A DNA stretch of 64,000 nucleotides from Aliikangiella coralliicola (GCF_007004725.1 NZ_ML660161.1:235122-299121), one strand, 5' to 3'; counted from the first letter of the stretch, positions 26,237 to 36,434 are shown. The notes: generated by a model from the letters alone, not told the origin. Made by a program: numbers and translations.

Positions 26237-27451
26237 TTATGCGCCGCGAGTGACAATAGCTGGTTCTACTTTTGCGGCACGCATTGCAGGGTGCAATGCG
26301 GACACCAGGCTTATCAACCAGATAAATAGAGTGATTGTTATTATCCACCCAACATGTATTAACTGACTGTTACTTTGTGTGGCCATGATAATGAGAAAAA
26401 CCAGGGAGAGAATCACGCCGAGCAGCAAGCCAATACCGGTAATCATCGAATTTTCTATCAGGTAGTAGCGTATTATTTGAAACTTTTTAGCACCTAAAGC
26501 TCGGCGCGTACCGATCTGTTTCTTTTGTTGTGCCACCAAAAACGAAATTAAACCTGAAATTCCCAGGCCAGTAATTATCAGCAGGACAAAACTGACCGCC
26601 AGCATGATTAACGAACGACTCCCACGACCATCGTACATGCGTTTTTGAGTGCGAGATAAAAATTCAACACCTTGAATAAAACGGCCTTGAGTTTGGTAAA
26701 GCTTTCCTCGAATTTCTTCAAGCAATACTTCGGTTTGTCCGGGTTCAACGCGAATAAGATAATTTGGATCGACACCTTGAATGTATTCCACCATTGGTCT
26801 TATGACTGAGCGATAAGATTGACCGACAAAGTTCAATCGTTCGCCATTCATAAAGTTACTGTAGACACCGATTATTTCAACCGGCGGTTGGTTTTTGCCG
26901 AGATAAATGCTGCGTCCAACTGGATTTTCTTGCGCGAATAGAGCCTCAGCCATTTGCTCGCTAATCATTACCACGGCTGGTTGGGTATTTTGTCCATTGT
27001 CATTGTAAATCACCTCTGTATCTTCAAAGTGACGACCCTGCTTGAGTTGTAAACCGAGCACTGCGACGCCGTTAACATCCAGATTAAATACGCTGGTTTG
27101 AAACGACTGGGCTTTTTCAGTGTCCTCGATAAAGACATCAGTGAGGTTTTCCGCGCTAAACGGGATCTGAGTCGCCGGTGTGATTAATTGTACGCCGGGG
27201 ATCTGTTTTATTTTATGGAGATCATCTTCTACTGTTTGTTTTAAGTTGAGAGATTCCTCAAAAATTTGTGGGTACACTGCGACGATATTGTCATGATCTA
27301 AACCTGAAGGCAGGTTCCATTCTTTCAGCGTTGCCCGTGTTACCAGCAGCGCAATGATCATAACCGTTAAAGTAATCGCCACCTGTAAAATAATCAGTGC
27401 GGCAAATGCTTTGCGTTTTTTTAATGCTTTAAAAATTGGTCCGAATTCCAT
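26237..27451 (-). CDS. MacB/FtsX-type ABC transporter permease (second)
   Basis: 404 aa from the second of two adjacent ATGs (27451; AGGTG gives better spacing than for 27454). Architecture of the MacB_PCD-FtsX family: one N-terminal membrane helix (about 18-42), a large periplasmic domain (about 45-270) and three C-terminal helices, with the cytosolic motif QKKQIGTRRALGAKKFQI. It lacks its own ATPase and pairs with the preceding permease. A 162-nt gap with a small hairpin separates it from the regulator gene downstream. Confidence 0.9.
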   Translation of the reverse strand: MEFGPIFKALKKRKAFAALIILQVAITLTVMIIALLVTRATLKEWNLPSGLDHDNIVAVYPQIFEESLNLKQTVEDDLHKIKQIPGVQLITPATQIPFSAENLTDVFIEDTEKAQSFQTSVFNLDVNGVAVLGLQLKQGRHFEDTEVIYNDNGQNTQPAVVMISEQMAEALFAQENPVGRSIYLGKNQPPVEIIGVYSNFMNGERLNFVGQSYRSVIRPMVEYIQGVDPNYLIRVEPGQTEVLLEEIRGKLYQTQGRFIQGVEFLSRTQKRMYDGRGSRSLIMLAVSFVLLIITGLGISGLISFLVAQQKKQIGTRRALGAKKFQIIRYYLIENSMITGIGLLLGVILSLVFLIIMATQSNSQLIHVGWIITITLFIWLISLVSALHPAMRAAKVEPAIVTRGA

Positions 27452-27485
27452 CATATCACCTGTAGAATTTTGTTAACTACTTTGA

Positions 27486-28841
27486 CTATTGCGCTTTTAA
27501 ATGACCAGCAGGGGCTGTGTTGCACATTTTCCAAACCGGATACAAACTCACAATTAACGAACTACCAACGGCGATCAATAGTGCCTGGGAAATCATTATC
27601 CAGTCGAGTTGATACAAATGCTGAATTGCATCTGCTGTTACCGTGTAATCGGATTGATAGATGTAAACTTTCATCATGCCTTTTAAGCCGAAGTACGACA
27701 AAATCACCCCGACTACCCCGCCAATAAATGAAATGAGTCCTATTTCAATCAGGTATTGCATCAAGATAACGTGTTTTTTTGCACCGAGCGCGCGGCGTAA
27801 TGCGATTTCGGGAACCTTGCCCATATATTTCGCTAACAAAATTCCGACGGTATTGATTAGACAAACCAGGAAAAAGAGAACTGATAACAGAGCGAAAATA
27901 AATAGCGTCGTATTGTTGGTCGAATTTAACTCAGAGTATTCTTTGATGCTTAATAAAGTCGGTTGATGTTCACGGGGAAATCGTCCGAAAGATTTTTGAT
28001 CACTAACATACTGTGCGAGATAGTCGATGTATTGTTTTGCCTGATTTTCATCTTCAAGTTTGACCCACAGGTTTAGCCAGGTACATTCCGATGCTTTTAG
28101 TCCATTAACATTTTCACGAGAAAAATCCTGAACAAACTCTGAGTCTTTTTCCCAACAGGAAATTCGGCGTGGGATATTAATTTCCAGTGCTAACGAAGAT
28201 GGGACAAAGACATCATCAAAACGTGCGGTACTAAAAGAGCGGTCATAAAATCGCGCCGCCAGTTTCCAGTTTGCGAGTACACCAACCACCGTTAATGTCG
28301 AAGAATTAATTCGAATGGTTTTACCAACGCTGTTTTCACCGCCAAAAAAATGCTGATTCATTTTGTAAGACAAAACAATGACTGGTGTAGCATTTTCGTC
28401 GTCAGCCTTAGACCAGCCACTACCATAAAGAAAGGGAACTTTAAACATTGTGAAAAAGTTACTGAGCCCCGCCATTGTTCTCACTTGGCGCGGGTGCGCA
28501 TCGCCGTTTTCATCGTTTAAGAAAGTGAATGACTTCCACAGATAAGTTTTTTCAACCGGAAAGGTCGCATCAGTAAATAGATTTTGTGTGTCCTGATAGG
28601 TTAACCGAGGTGTACGTCTAACATCGGTGATATCTCTGGCATTTTGGTCGCGGCTGTCAATCAGAACGGTTTGTATTTTTTCGCTCTCTTCCAGTAGTGG
28701 AATTTTACTCGATTGATAGCTCATCGTTGTGGTGGTGGTTAGCAAGGCCAGGCCGATCGCTATCGCACTAATGGTGAGCAGCGTGAGCCCCGGGCGATTT
28801 TTTAAATTTGCTTTAGCGAGTTTTAAACTATATAGAAACAT
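27486..28841 (-). CDS. MacB/FtsX-type ABC transporter permease (first)
   Basis: 451 aa, ATG at 28841 with GGAGG 5 nt upstream. Same topology as the next gene: N-terminal helix (GLTLLTISAIAIGLALL), periplasmic MacB-like domain to about residue 320 and three helices at the end, with EIALRRALGAKKHVI between them. Two different permeases plus one ATPase suggest a heteromeric mechanotransmission complex, not a channel-type importer. It starts 9 nt after the ATPase gene. Confidence 0.9.
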   Translation of the reverse strand: MFLYSLKLAKANLKNRPGLTLLTISAIAIGLALLTTTTTMSYQSSKIPLLEESEKIQTVLIDSRDQNARDITDVRRTPRLTYQDTQNLFTDATFPVEKTYLWKSFTFLNDENGDAHPRQVRTMAGLSNFFTMFKVPFLYGSGWSKADDENATPVIVLSYKMNQHFFGGENSVGKTIRINSSTLTVVGVLANWKLAARFYDRSFSTARFDDVFVPSSLALEINIPRRISCWEKDSEFVQDFSRENVNGLKASECTWLNLWVKLEDENQAKQYIDYLAQYVSDQKSFGRFPREHQPTLLSIKEYSELNSTNNTTLFIFALLSVLFFLVCLINTVGILLAKYMGKVPEIALRRALGAKKHVILMQYLIEIGLISFIGGVVGVILSYFGLKGMMKVYIYQSDYTVTADAIQHLYQLDWIMISQALLIAVGSSLIVSLYPVWKMCNTAPAGHLKAQ

Positions 28842-28850
28842 TTTGCCTCC

Positions 28851-29564
28851 TTATGCGCTAACTAAAGCTTCGTTTGTTTCACCGGTTGTGTCTATCGTCT
28901 CCTGTGAATTCACCTGGCCGTCAAAGATCTGAATTTCTCGATGAGCGCGTTTGGCCAGCGCGGGATCATGAGTCACCATAATAATTGTTGTGCCATTCTG
29001 ATTAATTTTTTCCAACAGTTCCATGACTTGTCGAGCCATCAGAGAATCCAGGTTTCCAGTCGGTTCGTCAGCAAGGATTATCTTTGGTTCTCCAGCGATT
29101 GCTCGGGCGATAGCGACTCGTTGCTGTTGCCCACCAGAAAGCTGGGTTGGAGAATGGTCTTTACGCGAAGATAAGCCGACTATTTCTAAAGCTTCTTCAA
29201 TGCGCTTTTTGCGTTCGGCACGCGCGAAACCTCGGTAGCGAAGCGGCACGTCGACATTATCGAAAATTGACAGTTCTGGTAGTAAATTAAAGCTTTGAAA
29301 AATAAAACCAATTTTTTCGTTTCGAATTTCCGAAAGATTATTATCGGACAATTGACTGACGTCTTCACCATCGAGAATATATTGACCCGCGGTCAGGTTT
29401 TCGAGTAGTCCTGCAAGGTTGAGAAAAGTCGTTTTTCCCGATCCAGATGGGCCGGTTACCGAAACGAATTCGCCTTGTTTGATCTCGATATTGACATCGC
29501 GTAATGCATGGGTTTCAATCATTTGCGTTTGAAATACCTTGCTCACATTATTCATTTTTAACAT
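28851..29564 (-). CDS. ABC transporter ATPase of the MacB/LolD group
   Basis: 237 aa from ATG at 29564 ([10 protein letters not shown]) with AGGAG 7 nt before it; the frame to 29618 overlaps the upstream gene and is not needed. Walker [11 protein letters not shown]-loop [13 protein letters not shown], signature [14 protein letters not shown] and Walker [12 protein letters not shown] are all canonical. It energises the two permeases encoded downstream. Confidence 0.95.
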   Translation of the reverse strand: MLKMNNVSKVFQTQMIETHALRDVNIEIKQGEFVSVTGPSGSGKTTFLNLAGLLENLTAGQYILDGEDVSQLSDNNLSEIRNEKIGFIFQSFNLLPELSIFDNVDVPLRYRGFARAERKKRIEEALEIVGLSSRKDHSPTQLSGGQQQRVAIARAIAGEPKIILADEPTGNLDSLMARQVMELLEKINQNGTTIIMVTHDPALAKRAHREIQIFDGQVNSQETIDTTGETNEALVSA

Positions 29565-29574
29565 TGGCGAACTC

Positions 29575-30873
29575 CTAGTTAGATAAGTAAATTTGTTGGC
29601 TTTGATTAAACTGTTCAATGGATGAAACGATAATTTCTTCTCCCACGTCCAAACCAGATATCACTTCAACTTCGTTGATACTTCGAGCACCCAGTTGAAT
29701 CGGGCGTTTAACAGCGACATCACCTTCAAGTACAAAGGCAATACTACCGCCGCCGGTTTCGACAAAAGAACCGCGCCTGACTTTCAACACGTCGTTACGC
29801 GACTCAATTAAAATACGCGAGGAAATTCTTTGGTTTTGGCGAAGCCCCTGAGGGACGCTATCGACAAATTTAACTCTTCCTGATACTTGACCATTGGTCA
29901 CTTCAGGAGAGATCGCGGCCAATTCACCGACATAGCTTTTACCTTCAAGTGTGACTTCGGTTGCTAGCCCAACTCCCAGGTCATCGGCGTAAGTTTCTGG
30001 TATGCTGACCTCTATTTCGTAAGCTGTTAAATCTACCAAAGTTAGCAGTTCGCTATTTTGGCTAACCGAATCTTTTTCGTCGACCATCAGACTGCCGATT
30101 ACGCCGGTTATCGGTGAGGTCAGTTCGAGTTCATTCACTTGTCTTTCCAGATCCGCAACGACATATTTTTGCCGTTCCATTTGAAACTGACGTGCTTTTA
30201 GCTCAAATTCATAATTTTCTTTTTGCAGCTTAGCGTTCTGGATGGCGTGTTTATGTTGTAACTTAATTTTTTCCAGCTCGGCGTGTTGAGTTTCATAATC
30301 AACCTGGCTGATCACTTTCATTTCGATATTCAATTCGGCTCGTTGAATGTTTTTTTGCGCTAGCTCAAGATCAACTTTTGCCATTTCAATTCGCTGTTGG
30401 TTATCGAGTAGTGCGGTTTTAATCTGAATTTTTTGTCTTTCATACTCAAGTTCTAATTCTTCTAGTTGATTCTTCTGTTGTTCATATTGATTTTTCAATT
30501 CTGGACTATCGATCACGGCGAGCAAGTCGCCCTGGTTCACTTTTTCGCCTGCTTTAACTCTCAGGCTGATGGTGCCATTAGAGGGCGCGAAAAGTGTCGG
30601 ACTGTTGGCCGCGACTACTCTGCCTTGAACAGCCACATCTCGCTGAAGATTTCCTTTTTCCACTTTCGCAATTTGAATTTGTCGCTTGGAAATACTCAGG
30701 TCGGAGTTGAACAGTTGGGTAACCTTGTCAAACAAAAGCACCAACAAGGTAACCGAAATCATGCCAACTAAAGCGAATACCCAGGCTTTAACTGAGGCAG
30801 TGCGCTTTGGTTTGAGCAGTCGGTCTTGAGCCGAAGTGTCTTTGATTGCTGATATTGATGGGCTGACGGTCAT
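29575..30873 (-). CDS. Periplasmic adaptor (membrane fusion) protein of the ABC efflux complex
   Basis: 432 aa from ATG at 30873; a TTG five codons upstream (30888) is possible. One N-terminal membrane helix (about 30-50), lipoyl-like half-motifs (VAANSPTLFAPSNGTI and ELTSPITGVIGSL) flanking a long coiled-coil hairpin (about 120-245), then a beta-barrel domain. This is the HlyD/MacA adaptor plan. First gene of the six-gene operon adaptor-ATPase-permease-permease-regulator-kinase. The likely sigma-54 promoter lies about 40 nt upstream. Confidence 0.92.
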   Translation of the reverse strand: MTVSPSISAIKDTSAQDRLLKPKRTASVKAWVFALVGMISVTLLVLLFDKVTQLFNSDLSISKRQIQIAKVEKGNLQRDVAVQGRVVAANSPTLFAPSNGTISLRVKAGEKVNQGDLLAVIDSPELKNQYEQQKNQLEELELEYERQKIQIKTALLDNQQRIEMAKVDLELAQKNIQRAELNIEMKVISQVDYETQHAELEKIKLQHKHAIQNAKLQKENYEFELKARQFQMERQKYVVADLERQVNELELTSPITGVIGSLMVDEKDSVSQNSELLTLVDLTAYEIEVSIPETYADDLGVGLATEVTLEGKSYVGELAAISPEVTNGQVSGRVKFVDSVPQGLRQNQRISSRILIESRNDVLKVRRGSFVETGGGSIAFVLEGDVAVKRPIQLGARSINEVEVISGLDVGEEIIVSSIEQFNQSQQIYLSN

Positions 30874-30914
30874 AAATTTCTTAGGCAACGTTAGTGTTCG
30901 ATTCTTAAATTAAC

Positions 30915-30930
30915 AACAAGAAGTATGCCA
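30915..30930 (-). promoter_or_regulatory. Candidate sigma-54 (-24/-12) promoter of the efflux operon
   Basis: On the minus strand TGGCATACTTCTTGTT compares well with TGGCAC-N5-TTGCT; the deviations are C-to-T after TGGCA and T for C in the -12 GC. It ends 42 nt before the adaptor gene's ATG. The operon encodes its own NtrC-type activator, which supports the call. Confidence 0.55.
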
Positions 30931-30986
30931 TCTTTTAACTCTTTGAATTTAATGAATAATTTTTTAATTATTCGATATTAAAGTGT

Positions 30987-31019
30987 TGTTCGCACAGTGT
31001 TCGCCTAGTGTTCGCACAG
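30987..31019. repeat. Three tandem 11-bp repeats in a divergent regulatory region
   Basis: TGTTCGCACAG, TGTTCGCCTAG, TGTTCGCACAG in direct tandem (30987-30997, 30998-31008, 31009-31019). A period of 11 bp places each copy on the same face of the helix. They lie about 57-105 bp upstream of the candidate sigma-54 promoter and about 145 bp upstream of the TetR gene, so they could be enhancer sites for the NtrC-type regulator or TetR sites. Confidence 0.7.
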
Positions 31020-31164
31020 TTCAATTGTGCTTGAATACAGACCATCTTTACAATTCTTTACTCAATTGATTAATTTATTTCTTGAAACTTAAAGCGACTT
31101 AGTATTTAATTACTCGCATGATTAATTAAAGTGTTATTTATTTCATAACGCAAGATTGGCCCCG

Positions 31165-31875
31165 ATGACCGAATCAACTGAAAACATGACCAAAAACACA
31201 ACGGAAGAAAACATCAAGATGGACAAACCTGAACAAAAGGAAGCAAAGCAGTCGCGCGGAAGACCTGTCGATAAAGATAAGCAAGTAGAGCAAAAGCAGA
31301 AATTGCTTAAAGTCGCGGCAGAATTACTCTCAGAGAAGAGTTATAAAAGTGTGACTATCAGAGAGCTGGGTGATCGAGCGGGTGTCAATTCTGCGATGAT
31401 CCGTTACTACTTTGAAAATAAAGAAGGCTTATTTACTGCATTGCTTAGCCAAATGTCGAGTGAGCACTTTGAGAAAATGCAGAGTCTGACGAAAAGCGAT
31501 GATCCGATCAAAGATTTTATTAGGTTCATGCTACAGATGCTCAATCAGAATAGTGGTCTTGCTCGGATTATCCATGACGAAATTCTTGCGGAGGAATCTG
31601 CTTTAAAAGCGGCTTTTTTAGAACGCTTTCCTAAACGAATGGCCACTTTTCTACCTAACCTCATTGAACAACAAATTCAGCAGAAGAAATTTCGCGATGA
31701 TATTAATCCGAAATACGCAGCTTTTTCACTAATGGGGTTGATTGTTACCCCATTTATGGCGGCTCCAATTCGCGAAGAAGCTTGGAAAATATCAGCCGAT
31801 GAGCTCAAAGAACCACAATGGGTCGAACATCTCTATCGAACCTTTATGTACGGATACAGCAGGGAGAATCGTTAA
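31165..31875 (+). CDS. TetR-family transcriptional regulator
   Basis: 236 aa from ATG at 31165; the frame could start at TTG 31156 and there is no clear Shine-Dalgarno, so a later Met (MTKNTTEEN or MDKPEQ) is possible. A charged, probably disordered 35-residue N-terminus is followed by the TetR helix-turn-helix (KLLKVAAELLSEKSYKSVT, then GVNSAMIRYYFENKEGLF). The C-terminal ligand domain is not assignable. It shares TAATG with the next gene and should control the RND operon it heads. Confidence 0.9.
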   Translation: MTESTENMTKNTTEENIKMDKPEQKEAKQSRGRPVDKDKQVEQKQKLLKVAAELLSEKSYKSVTIRELGDRAGVNSAMIRYYFENKEGLFTALLSQMSSEHFEKMQSLTKSDDPIKDFIRFMLQMLNQNSGLARIIHDEILAEESALKAAFLERFPKRMATFLPNLIEQQIQQKKFRDDINPKYAAFSLMGLIVTPFMAAPIREEAWKISADELKEPQWVEHLYRTFMYGYSRENR

Positions 31876-33254
31876 TGTTTAATTTGATTAAGAAGCAATT
31901 TCTCGAAAAAAAAATCGCGTTACCAGTCATCATTATTGTCGGCATATTGCTCACAGTCGCAATTATTAAATTGCAGCCCGCGATGGAACACAATCCTCAG
32001 GCGAGGCCGTCAATTCCCGTCAATTTCGTTACCGTTCATCAACATTCGTTGCGCCCTGCCATTGTTGGTTTTGGCACGGTGGAGCCAGATGTCAGTTTGC
32101 AGGCTAAAGCAGAAGTCACAGGGCGCGTCACTTTTATACACCCTGAACTGAAAAAAGGGACCATCATTCCGAAAGATACTTTGGTATTAAAAATTGACGA
32201 TAAAGATTATTTATTAGCATTGAAACAAGCCGAAGCTGATTTGTTATCAAACCAGGCTAGTTTAAAAGAAATGGAATTGACCGTTGAAAATACAAAGCTG
32301 GACTTAAAGTTAGCGGTTGAAAAATTGAAAGTAAGAAATAAAGAACTTACCCGGTTAGAAAGGTTACGTAAGAGCGGTTCGATTTCCCAATCGAAACTGG
32401 ATGCCGAAAGGCAAAATAAACTACAGCAACAGCAAGAAGTTCAGCAGCTTGAAAATCAACTGACGACATTGCCTTCGGATATCGAAGTTTTAAAAGCGAA
32501 AATTGATATTTCAAAAGCCAAGGTTGAGCAGAGTCAACGGGATTTAGCGCGCACAGAAATCAGATTACCGTTTAATGGTCGCATCAGTAAAGTCGATGCA
32601 GAACTCGATCAATATGCGGCAACCGGTTCGCTTTTATTTGAAGCTTCTGGTTTAGATAAAGTGACTATTAATGCGCAGTTTCCCATCAATCAGTTTCGAC
32701 AGATAGCCCAGGGATTTGATCGCGAAAAAATTAATTTTTCTGATCCCGCATCAATTCCAAGAATGAGTGAACTATTTGCATCATTGGGCATGTCCGCCAA
32801 AGTTTATATTGCCGGTAGCCAGTTTGAAGGTTGGGAAGCAAAAGTTGAAAGAATTTCTGATAACCTGGATCCACAAAGTCGCACGCTTGGAGTCGTTGTC
32901 AGCGTTTCAGATAGTTATAAAAATATTAATCCCGCGACTAAACCGCCGCTACTTGAAGGCAATTATATGCAGGTCAATTTATTTGGTGCTGCCAACCAAT
33001 TTTTAGTTGCACCCCGTTACGCGCTGCATGAAAACCAGGTTTATCGGATCAATAGCGATAACACCCTGCAGAGAGTTGATGTTAGCAATGTTCAATTGCA
33101 GGGGGAGTTAGCATTGTTTAAAAATACATTAACTGCCGGCGACAAGATTATTACCTCTGATGTATTCCCGGCTGTTAATGGAATGAAAGTAACGCCGGTT
33201 GAGGATTCAAAAGCGCAACAGTCGCTAACTGAGTTAGTGGAGATGGCGCAATGA
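31875..33254 (+). CDS. RND efflux periplasmic adaptor subunit
   Basis: 459 aa from ATG at 31875, which shares one base with the TetR stop codon and has AGGGAG 8 nt upstream. One membrane helix (about 15-33), then HlyD_D23/AcrA-like lipoyl halves (QAKAEVTGRVTFIHPEL; RTEIRLPFNGRISKV), a coiled-coil hairpin (about 105-200) and a beta-barrel. It links the inner-membrane RND pump encoded next to an outer-membrane channel encoded elsewhere. Translationally coupled on both sides. Confidence 0.93.
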   Translation: MFNLIKKQFLEKKIALPVIIIVGILLTVAIIKLQPAMEHNPQARPSIPVNFVTVHQHSLRPAIVGFGTVEPDVSLQAKAEVTGRVTFIHPELKKGTIIPKDTLVLKIDDKDYLLALKQAEADLLSNQASLKEMELTVENTKLDLKLAVEKLKVRNKELTRLERLRKSGSISQSKLDAERQNKLQQQQEVQQLENQLTTLPSDIEVLKAKIDISKAKVEQSQRDLARTEIRLPFNGRISKVDAELDQYAATGSLLFEASGLDKVTINAQFPINQFRQIAQGFDREKINFSDPASIPRMSELFASLGMSAKVYIAGSQFEGWEAKVERISDNLDPQSRTLGVVVSVSDSYKNINPATKPPLLEGNYMQVNLFGAANQFLVAPRYALHENQVYRINSDNTLQRVDVSNVQLQGELALFKNTLTAGDKIITSDVFPAVNGMKVTPVEDSKAQQSLTELVEMAQ

Positions 33255-36200
33255 TTCGATTTTTTGCCAAACACCCCACCGCGGCGAACCTGTTGATGAT
33301 CTTGTTCATTGTCATGGGGTTGTCGTCATTGCCTGAAATTAAGCGAGAAACATTTCCTGAAGTTAAAGCTTATTCGGTGGAAATCAAAGTACCTTATCCA
33401 GGCGCTACGCCGATGGATGTGGAGCAAGGGATCTGTTTGACGTTAGAAGATGCACTTGACGGAATCAGCTTTATTGATGAGAAGAGCTGCGAGGCGCGTC
33501 AGAATTTAGGTTTGATGACCGTGAAAATGTTGGAGCAGGGAAACTTCGATAAATTTATGGATGATGTTAATAGTGCAGTGGATGGCATCAGCGATTTTCC
33601 AGATCAGGCCGAAGAGGCAACAGTCAGCGAAACCGGGCGCACACAAAATGTTGTGGCTGTCGCATTAACTGCTGACATTCCACGTGCTGAATTAAAGAGT
33701 CTGGCCGAAGATATCAAACAACGTATGTTACGGCATCCGAATATCCCGCTGGTCGAAATCAGCGGATTTTCGGAGCGTCAGTTAAGAGTACTGGTTACTC
33801 AGCATAATTTAAGGCAGTATGGATTAAGTTTACATGACTTAGCGGGGCTGATTAATAAACAGGATCTGGATTTACCTTTGGGCTCAATTGAAACAAACCA
33901 GGTTGAAACTCAATTAAGATTTAGCGATGAAAAACGCAGTGCGAGTGAATTAGCAGAACTTGTTATCCTGAAAGGGGAACAGGGCAACGAAGTAAAGCTG
34001 GGTGAAATCACCACCATCATTGATACTTTCGAATTAGCTGAAGACAAAGTTGAGTTTAATGGGCGTCCAGCGGCATTGTTAAAGGTCAATAAAAATACTA
34101 TTGATGACAGCCTGGATGTATTAAGCGCCGTCGAAGCGTTTATCGTAAAAGAGTCGGCTCGATTACCTGATGGTGTTTTTTTAGATATTACGCAAGACGC
34201 GACCAGCATCGTTAAAGACCGAATCAAAATGCTGGGAACCAACGCATGGCAAGGATTGTTGCTGGTGTTTGCCACCATGTGGCTATTTTTTACGATTCGT
34301 TACGCCTTTTGGGTAGTCATGGGGTTACCGGTTTCCTTTCTTGCGAGCGCTTTTGTATTGGGACACCTTGGAATTACTATCAATATGATCTCAATGGTTG
34401 CTCTGTTGTTAGCGCTTGGTATATTAATGGATGACGCCATTGTTATTTCCGAGTCGATCGGCAGTCAAATTAAAAAGGGGCTGAAACCTCTACAGGCAGC
34501 AATTGAAGGGACTAAAACCGTTGCCCGCGGAGTCGCTTCATCTTTCGCCACGACACTCTGTATTTTCGTAGGTTTAATTTTTATTGAAGGTGATCTGGGG
34601 CAAATACTTAAAGTTATTCCTATCGTATTGATATCGGTGATTACTGTTTCGTTAGTTGAAGCATTTTTTATCTTGCCCAGCCATTTATACCACTCGCTTG
34701 ATCACGCTCATGACAAGAAGCCGTCTCAGTTTCGAGTTAAATTTGAGCAACGCTTCGAAAATTTACGCGATAAGGTTTTCCGGTTAGTTGAGAAGTTGAT
34801 TCGATTTCGTTACGCATTTATTGGTAGTGTTTTTGCTTTCTTTTTTCTGTCGTTAAGCTTGCTGATTTCTGGCATCGTTAAATTTTCAGCTTTTCCGAAT
34901 GTTGAAGGAGATATGGTACAGGCCAGAATTCTGATGCCATCAGGCACACCTTTGAAACAAACAGAGTTAGTCGTCGAGAAACTTTTATCTGCGTTGGATA
35001 AAACCAACAAAGCATTTGAAATTGATGAGCCGGCGCCATTAGTTAAAACCATCACCGTTAGTTACAACCAGAATAGTGATGCCTACGAAGCCGGTCCTCA
35101 CCTGGCAACCATTAATGCCGATTTACTCACAGCTGAAATTCGCAATACAAAAATGCAGGACTTTATCAACCTGTGGCGAGAAGAGTCCGGGGTCATTGCC
35201 AATGCGTTAGCGATATCATTTAAAGAGCCGGCGATTGGGCCGAGTGGACGAGCGATCCAAGTTCGCTTGAGTGGCAGCGATTTTCTTCAACTGTCAAATG
35301 CGTCGTTTGAATTGCAGCGTTGGCTTTCTGGTTATCCCGGCGTTGATAATATTCTTGACGATTTGAGGCCGGGAAAACCTGAATATACGTTAACCCTTAA
35401 ACAGGGCGCATTTAACCTGGGGCTTGATGCGCAAACAATCGCCAACCAGGTTCGAGCTGCTTTTCAGGGCACTAAAGTGTTAGAAACAAATGTGGACCTG
35501 GAAACTTTTGAAGTCACAGTGATGCTGGCGCCCGAATCGAGAGATGAGTTTATTGACTTCGATAACTTTCCAATCGTTAATACTGCCACCGGTGCATTAA
35601 TTCCACTTTCTAATCTGGCTGATATCAAGTCAACTCGTGGTTACTCTCGCATCAGTCGTGTGAATAACCAACGTACCGTGACTGTGTATGGCGATATTGA
35701 CCTGCAGGTTAATAATACGAATAGTGTTCTTAACGATCTTAAAAAACGATGGTTGCCAAAATTTTCTGAAAAGTATCCTGAGTTAAGTTTGAGTTTTGAA
35801 GGGGAAGTGAAAAACTCCGGTGTGACACAAAAGTCTATGATGAAATCTTTCGTGATGGGGCTCATCGGTGTTTTTCTATTGTTGTCATTTCAATTTAGAA
35901 GTTATGTAGAGCCCGTCATTGTGTTAGTGGCAATTCCACTGGCACTTATCGGTGTTGTTTGGGGGCATCTGTTAATGGGAATGAACTTCACCATGCCATC
36001 AATGCTAGGTTTTGTTTCGCTGGCCGGAATTGTCGTTAACGATTCGATTCTTTTAGTCGAGTTTGTTAAGAAGCGAGTCAAGGAAGGATTGTCTGTCCAT
36101 GAGGCGGCCGCGAAAGCGAGTTATGATCGATTTAGAGCTGTTTTTCTGACATCCGTAACCACAATTGCCGGTATGACGCCGCTATTATCGGAAACGAGTT

Positions 36201-36382
36201 TGCAAGCCCAGGTGCTTATCCCTCTGGCAATCAGTATTGTATTTGGAATCGCTACCTCAACATTGTTAGTTTTGTTTGTGATCCCTTGTCTTTATTCTAT
36301 CTTGGAGGATTTTGGTGTGGCGAAAGCGAAAGAGCATGCTATCGATATAAGTTCTTCAAATGCTGCGATGGAAAAGGCGTGA
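33251..36382 (+). CDS. RND-family efflux permease
   Basis: 1043 aa, overlapping the adaptor by ATGA. Twelve-helix AcrB-type topology: helix 1 (about 13-30), a large periplasmic domain, helices 2-6 (about 330-480), helix 7 near 530, a second periplasmic domain and helices 8-12 (about 870-1025). Landmarks include PGATPMDVEQGICLTLEDAL, GILMDDAIVISESI and GFVSLAGIVVNDSILLVEF, which carry the proton-relay acidic region of the family. It belongs to the HAE1-like, not the heavy-metal, branch by these motifs. Substrates unknown. Confidence 0.95.
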   Translation: MIRFFAKHPTAANLLMILFIVMGLSSLPEIKRETFPEVKAYSVEIKVPYPGATPMDVEQGICLTLEDALDGISFIDEKSCEARQNLGLMTVKMLEQGNFDKFMDDVNSAVDGISDFPDQAEEATVSETGRTQNVVAVALTADIPRAELKSLAEDIKQRMLRHPNIPLVEISGFSERQLRVLVTQHNLRQYGLSLHDLAGLINKQDLDLPLGSIETNQVETQLRFSDEKRSASELAELVILKGEQGNEVKLGEITTIIDTFELAEDKVEFNGRPAALLKVNKNTIDDSLDVLSAVEAFIVKESARLPDGVFLDITQDATSIVKDRIKMLGTNAWQGLLLVFATMWLFFTIRYAFWVVMGLPVSFLASAFVLGHLGITINMISMVALLLALGILMDDAIVISESIGSQIKKGLKPLQAAIEGTKTVARGVASSFATTLCIFVGLIFIEGDLGQILKVIPIVLISVITVSLVEAFFILPSHLYHSLDHAHDKKPSQFRVKFEQRFENLRDKVFRLVEKLIRFRYAFIGSVFAFFFLSLSLLISGIVKFSAFPNVEGDMVQARILMPSGTPLKQTELVVEKLLSALDKTNKAFEIDEPAPLVKTITVSYNQNSDAYEAGPHLATINADLLTAEIRNTKMQDFINLWREESGVIANALAISFKEPAIGPSGRAIQVRLSGSDFLQLSNASFELQRWLSGYPGVDNILDDLRPGKPEYTLTLKQGAFNLGLDAQTIANQVRAAFQGTKVLETNVDLETFEVTVMLAPESRDEFIDFDNFPIVNTATGALIPLSNLADIKSTRGYSRISRVNNQRTVTVYGDIDLQVNNTNSVLNDLKKRWLPKFSEKYPELSLSFEGEVKNSGVTQKSMMKSFVMGLIGVFLLLSFQFRSYVEPVIVLVAIPLALIGVVWGHLLMGMNFTMPSMLGFVSLAGIVVNDSILLVEFVKKRVKEGLSVHEAAAKASYDRFRAVFLTSVTTIAGMTPLLSETSLQAQVLIPLAISIVFGIATSTLLVLFVIPCLYSILEDFGVAKAKEHAIDISSSNAAMEKA

Positions 36383-36388
36383 ATATAA

Positions 36389-36434
36389 AACCAATTAACC
36401 GGTATTGTCGCAGTACAATACCGGTTAACTGGTT
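36389..36434 (+). terminator. Large hairpin terminator after the RND operon
   Basis: A 20-bp stem with one mismatch (36389-36408 / 36415-36434) and a six-base loop CGCAGT starts 6 nt after the RND permease stop codon. The T-tract after it is weak (TTTCTATTT on the far side), so it may also protect the transcript's 3' end. Confidence 0.65.

Noticed and set aside
30987-31019. CRISPR-like array
   Set aside because: Only three 11-bp units in direct contact with no spacers and no cas genes nearby.
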